Shown here: one piece after another, positions 63,943-64,000 of the stretch | How positions within the stretch are numbered: position 1 is the stretch's first letter | Layout: every line of letters starts with the position of its first letter | From: Mesobacillus boroniphilus | GTDB taxonomy: Bacteria; Bacillota; Bacilli; Bacillales; Cytobacillaceae | Assembly (NCBI RefSeq): GCF_018424685.1 | Contig: NZ_QTKX01000001.1 | Location: 1,054,001 to 1,118,000, forward strand | Length of the DNA: 64,000 nucleotides | Direction of reading: 5' to 3' | Position numbers and translations under genes: made by a program | Notes under the pieces: model-generated | What the model saw: the letters and a program-made list of their open reading frames with translations, nothing else | The model's database searches: none | What the model was told of the DNA's origin: nothing

Positions 63943-64000
63943 CTCGCAAGACACCCTGCAATAAATTTTTACTATCTCATACCAGCCAGTTCTACTAACC

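Overview
The window reads as a chromosomal segment of a low-GC, spore-former-type Bacillaceae (Bacillus/Mesobacillus-like). The signs are strong AGGAGG-type ribosome binding sites, frequent GTG/TTG starts, T-rich intrinsic terminators, a T-box leader, catabolite-responsive (cre) and Rex-type operators, and B. subtilis-like families such as Amj, YoaS/YozG, OhrR and a CspB-type cold-shock protein. No rRNA, tRNA, intact insertion sequence or CRISPR array was seen.

Layout. 0-7.6 kb: a frameshifted Nudix gene; a tightly coupled three-gene operon (GHKL/MutL-MORC-like ATPase, unknown protein, DUF6339-like protein) that looks like an uncharacterised defence-type module; a two-domain M20/M42-type peptidase; a TPR protein; a metalloprotease. 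7.8-16.1 kb: a malonate-use regulon, with madM/madL transporter genes divergent from a GntR regulator and the decarboxylase operon mdcH-A-B-C-(D/E fused)-G. The shared control region holds a cre site and two GTCGAC operators. 16.3-27.5 kb: paiB, then a cobalamin riboswitch with a visible terminator/antiterminator, then a corrinoid and alpha-ribazole salvage operon (btuF-like, cbiZ, cbiB, cobD, cobU, cbiP, cobS, two phosphatases, a second CobU-like protein, pduO, cblT-like, cblS-like). 27.6-35.5 kb: small genes, a glutathione peroxidase/ohrR operon with an OhrR-like operator, a decayed helD, amj, and a row of three broken coiled-coil genes. 35.7-50 kb: malic enzyme, cold-shock protein, MsrA, an unknown secreted/membrane gene pair, orphan immunity-type genes, EamA transporter, M14 peptidase, VanW, proline iminopeptidase, and a GC-rich intergenic repeat element. 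50-58 kb: a HEPN/DUF4145 protein, several small genes missed by usual length cut-offs (one behind a Rex-box promoter), the YoaS/YozG pair, a T-box leader in front of a GNAT acetyltransferase, and a head-to-head pair of truncated rhodanese and MFS genes. 58.5-64 kb: a reductive pyrimidine catabolism operon (amidohydrolase, preT, preA, dihydropyrimidinase) behind a perfect palindromic cre site, with a 52-bp tandem repeat inside it.

How it fits together. The malonate and pyrimidine clusters are peripheral carbon/nitrogen catabolism, both apparently under CcpA. The B12 operon rescues incomplete corrinoids (CbiZ to CbiB/CobU/CobS) and the lower ligand (CblT/CblS), which suits a salvager with no de novo corrin pathway visible here. 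The stretches between metabolic blocks (30-35, 39-45 and 50-58 kb) are accessory in character, with pseudogenes, orphan immunity-type genes, repeats and unrecognised small membrane proteins. The best candidates for something undescribed are the three-gene GHKL operon (616-4155), the T-box/GNAT unit (54427-55349), the Rex-box small protein (52347-52568) and the secreted/membrane pair (39754-41603). Functions are inferred by reading protein motifs; no database search was possible.
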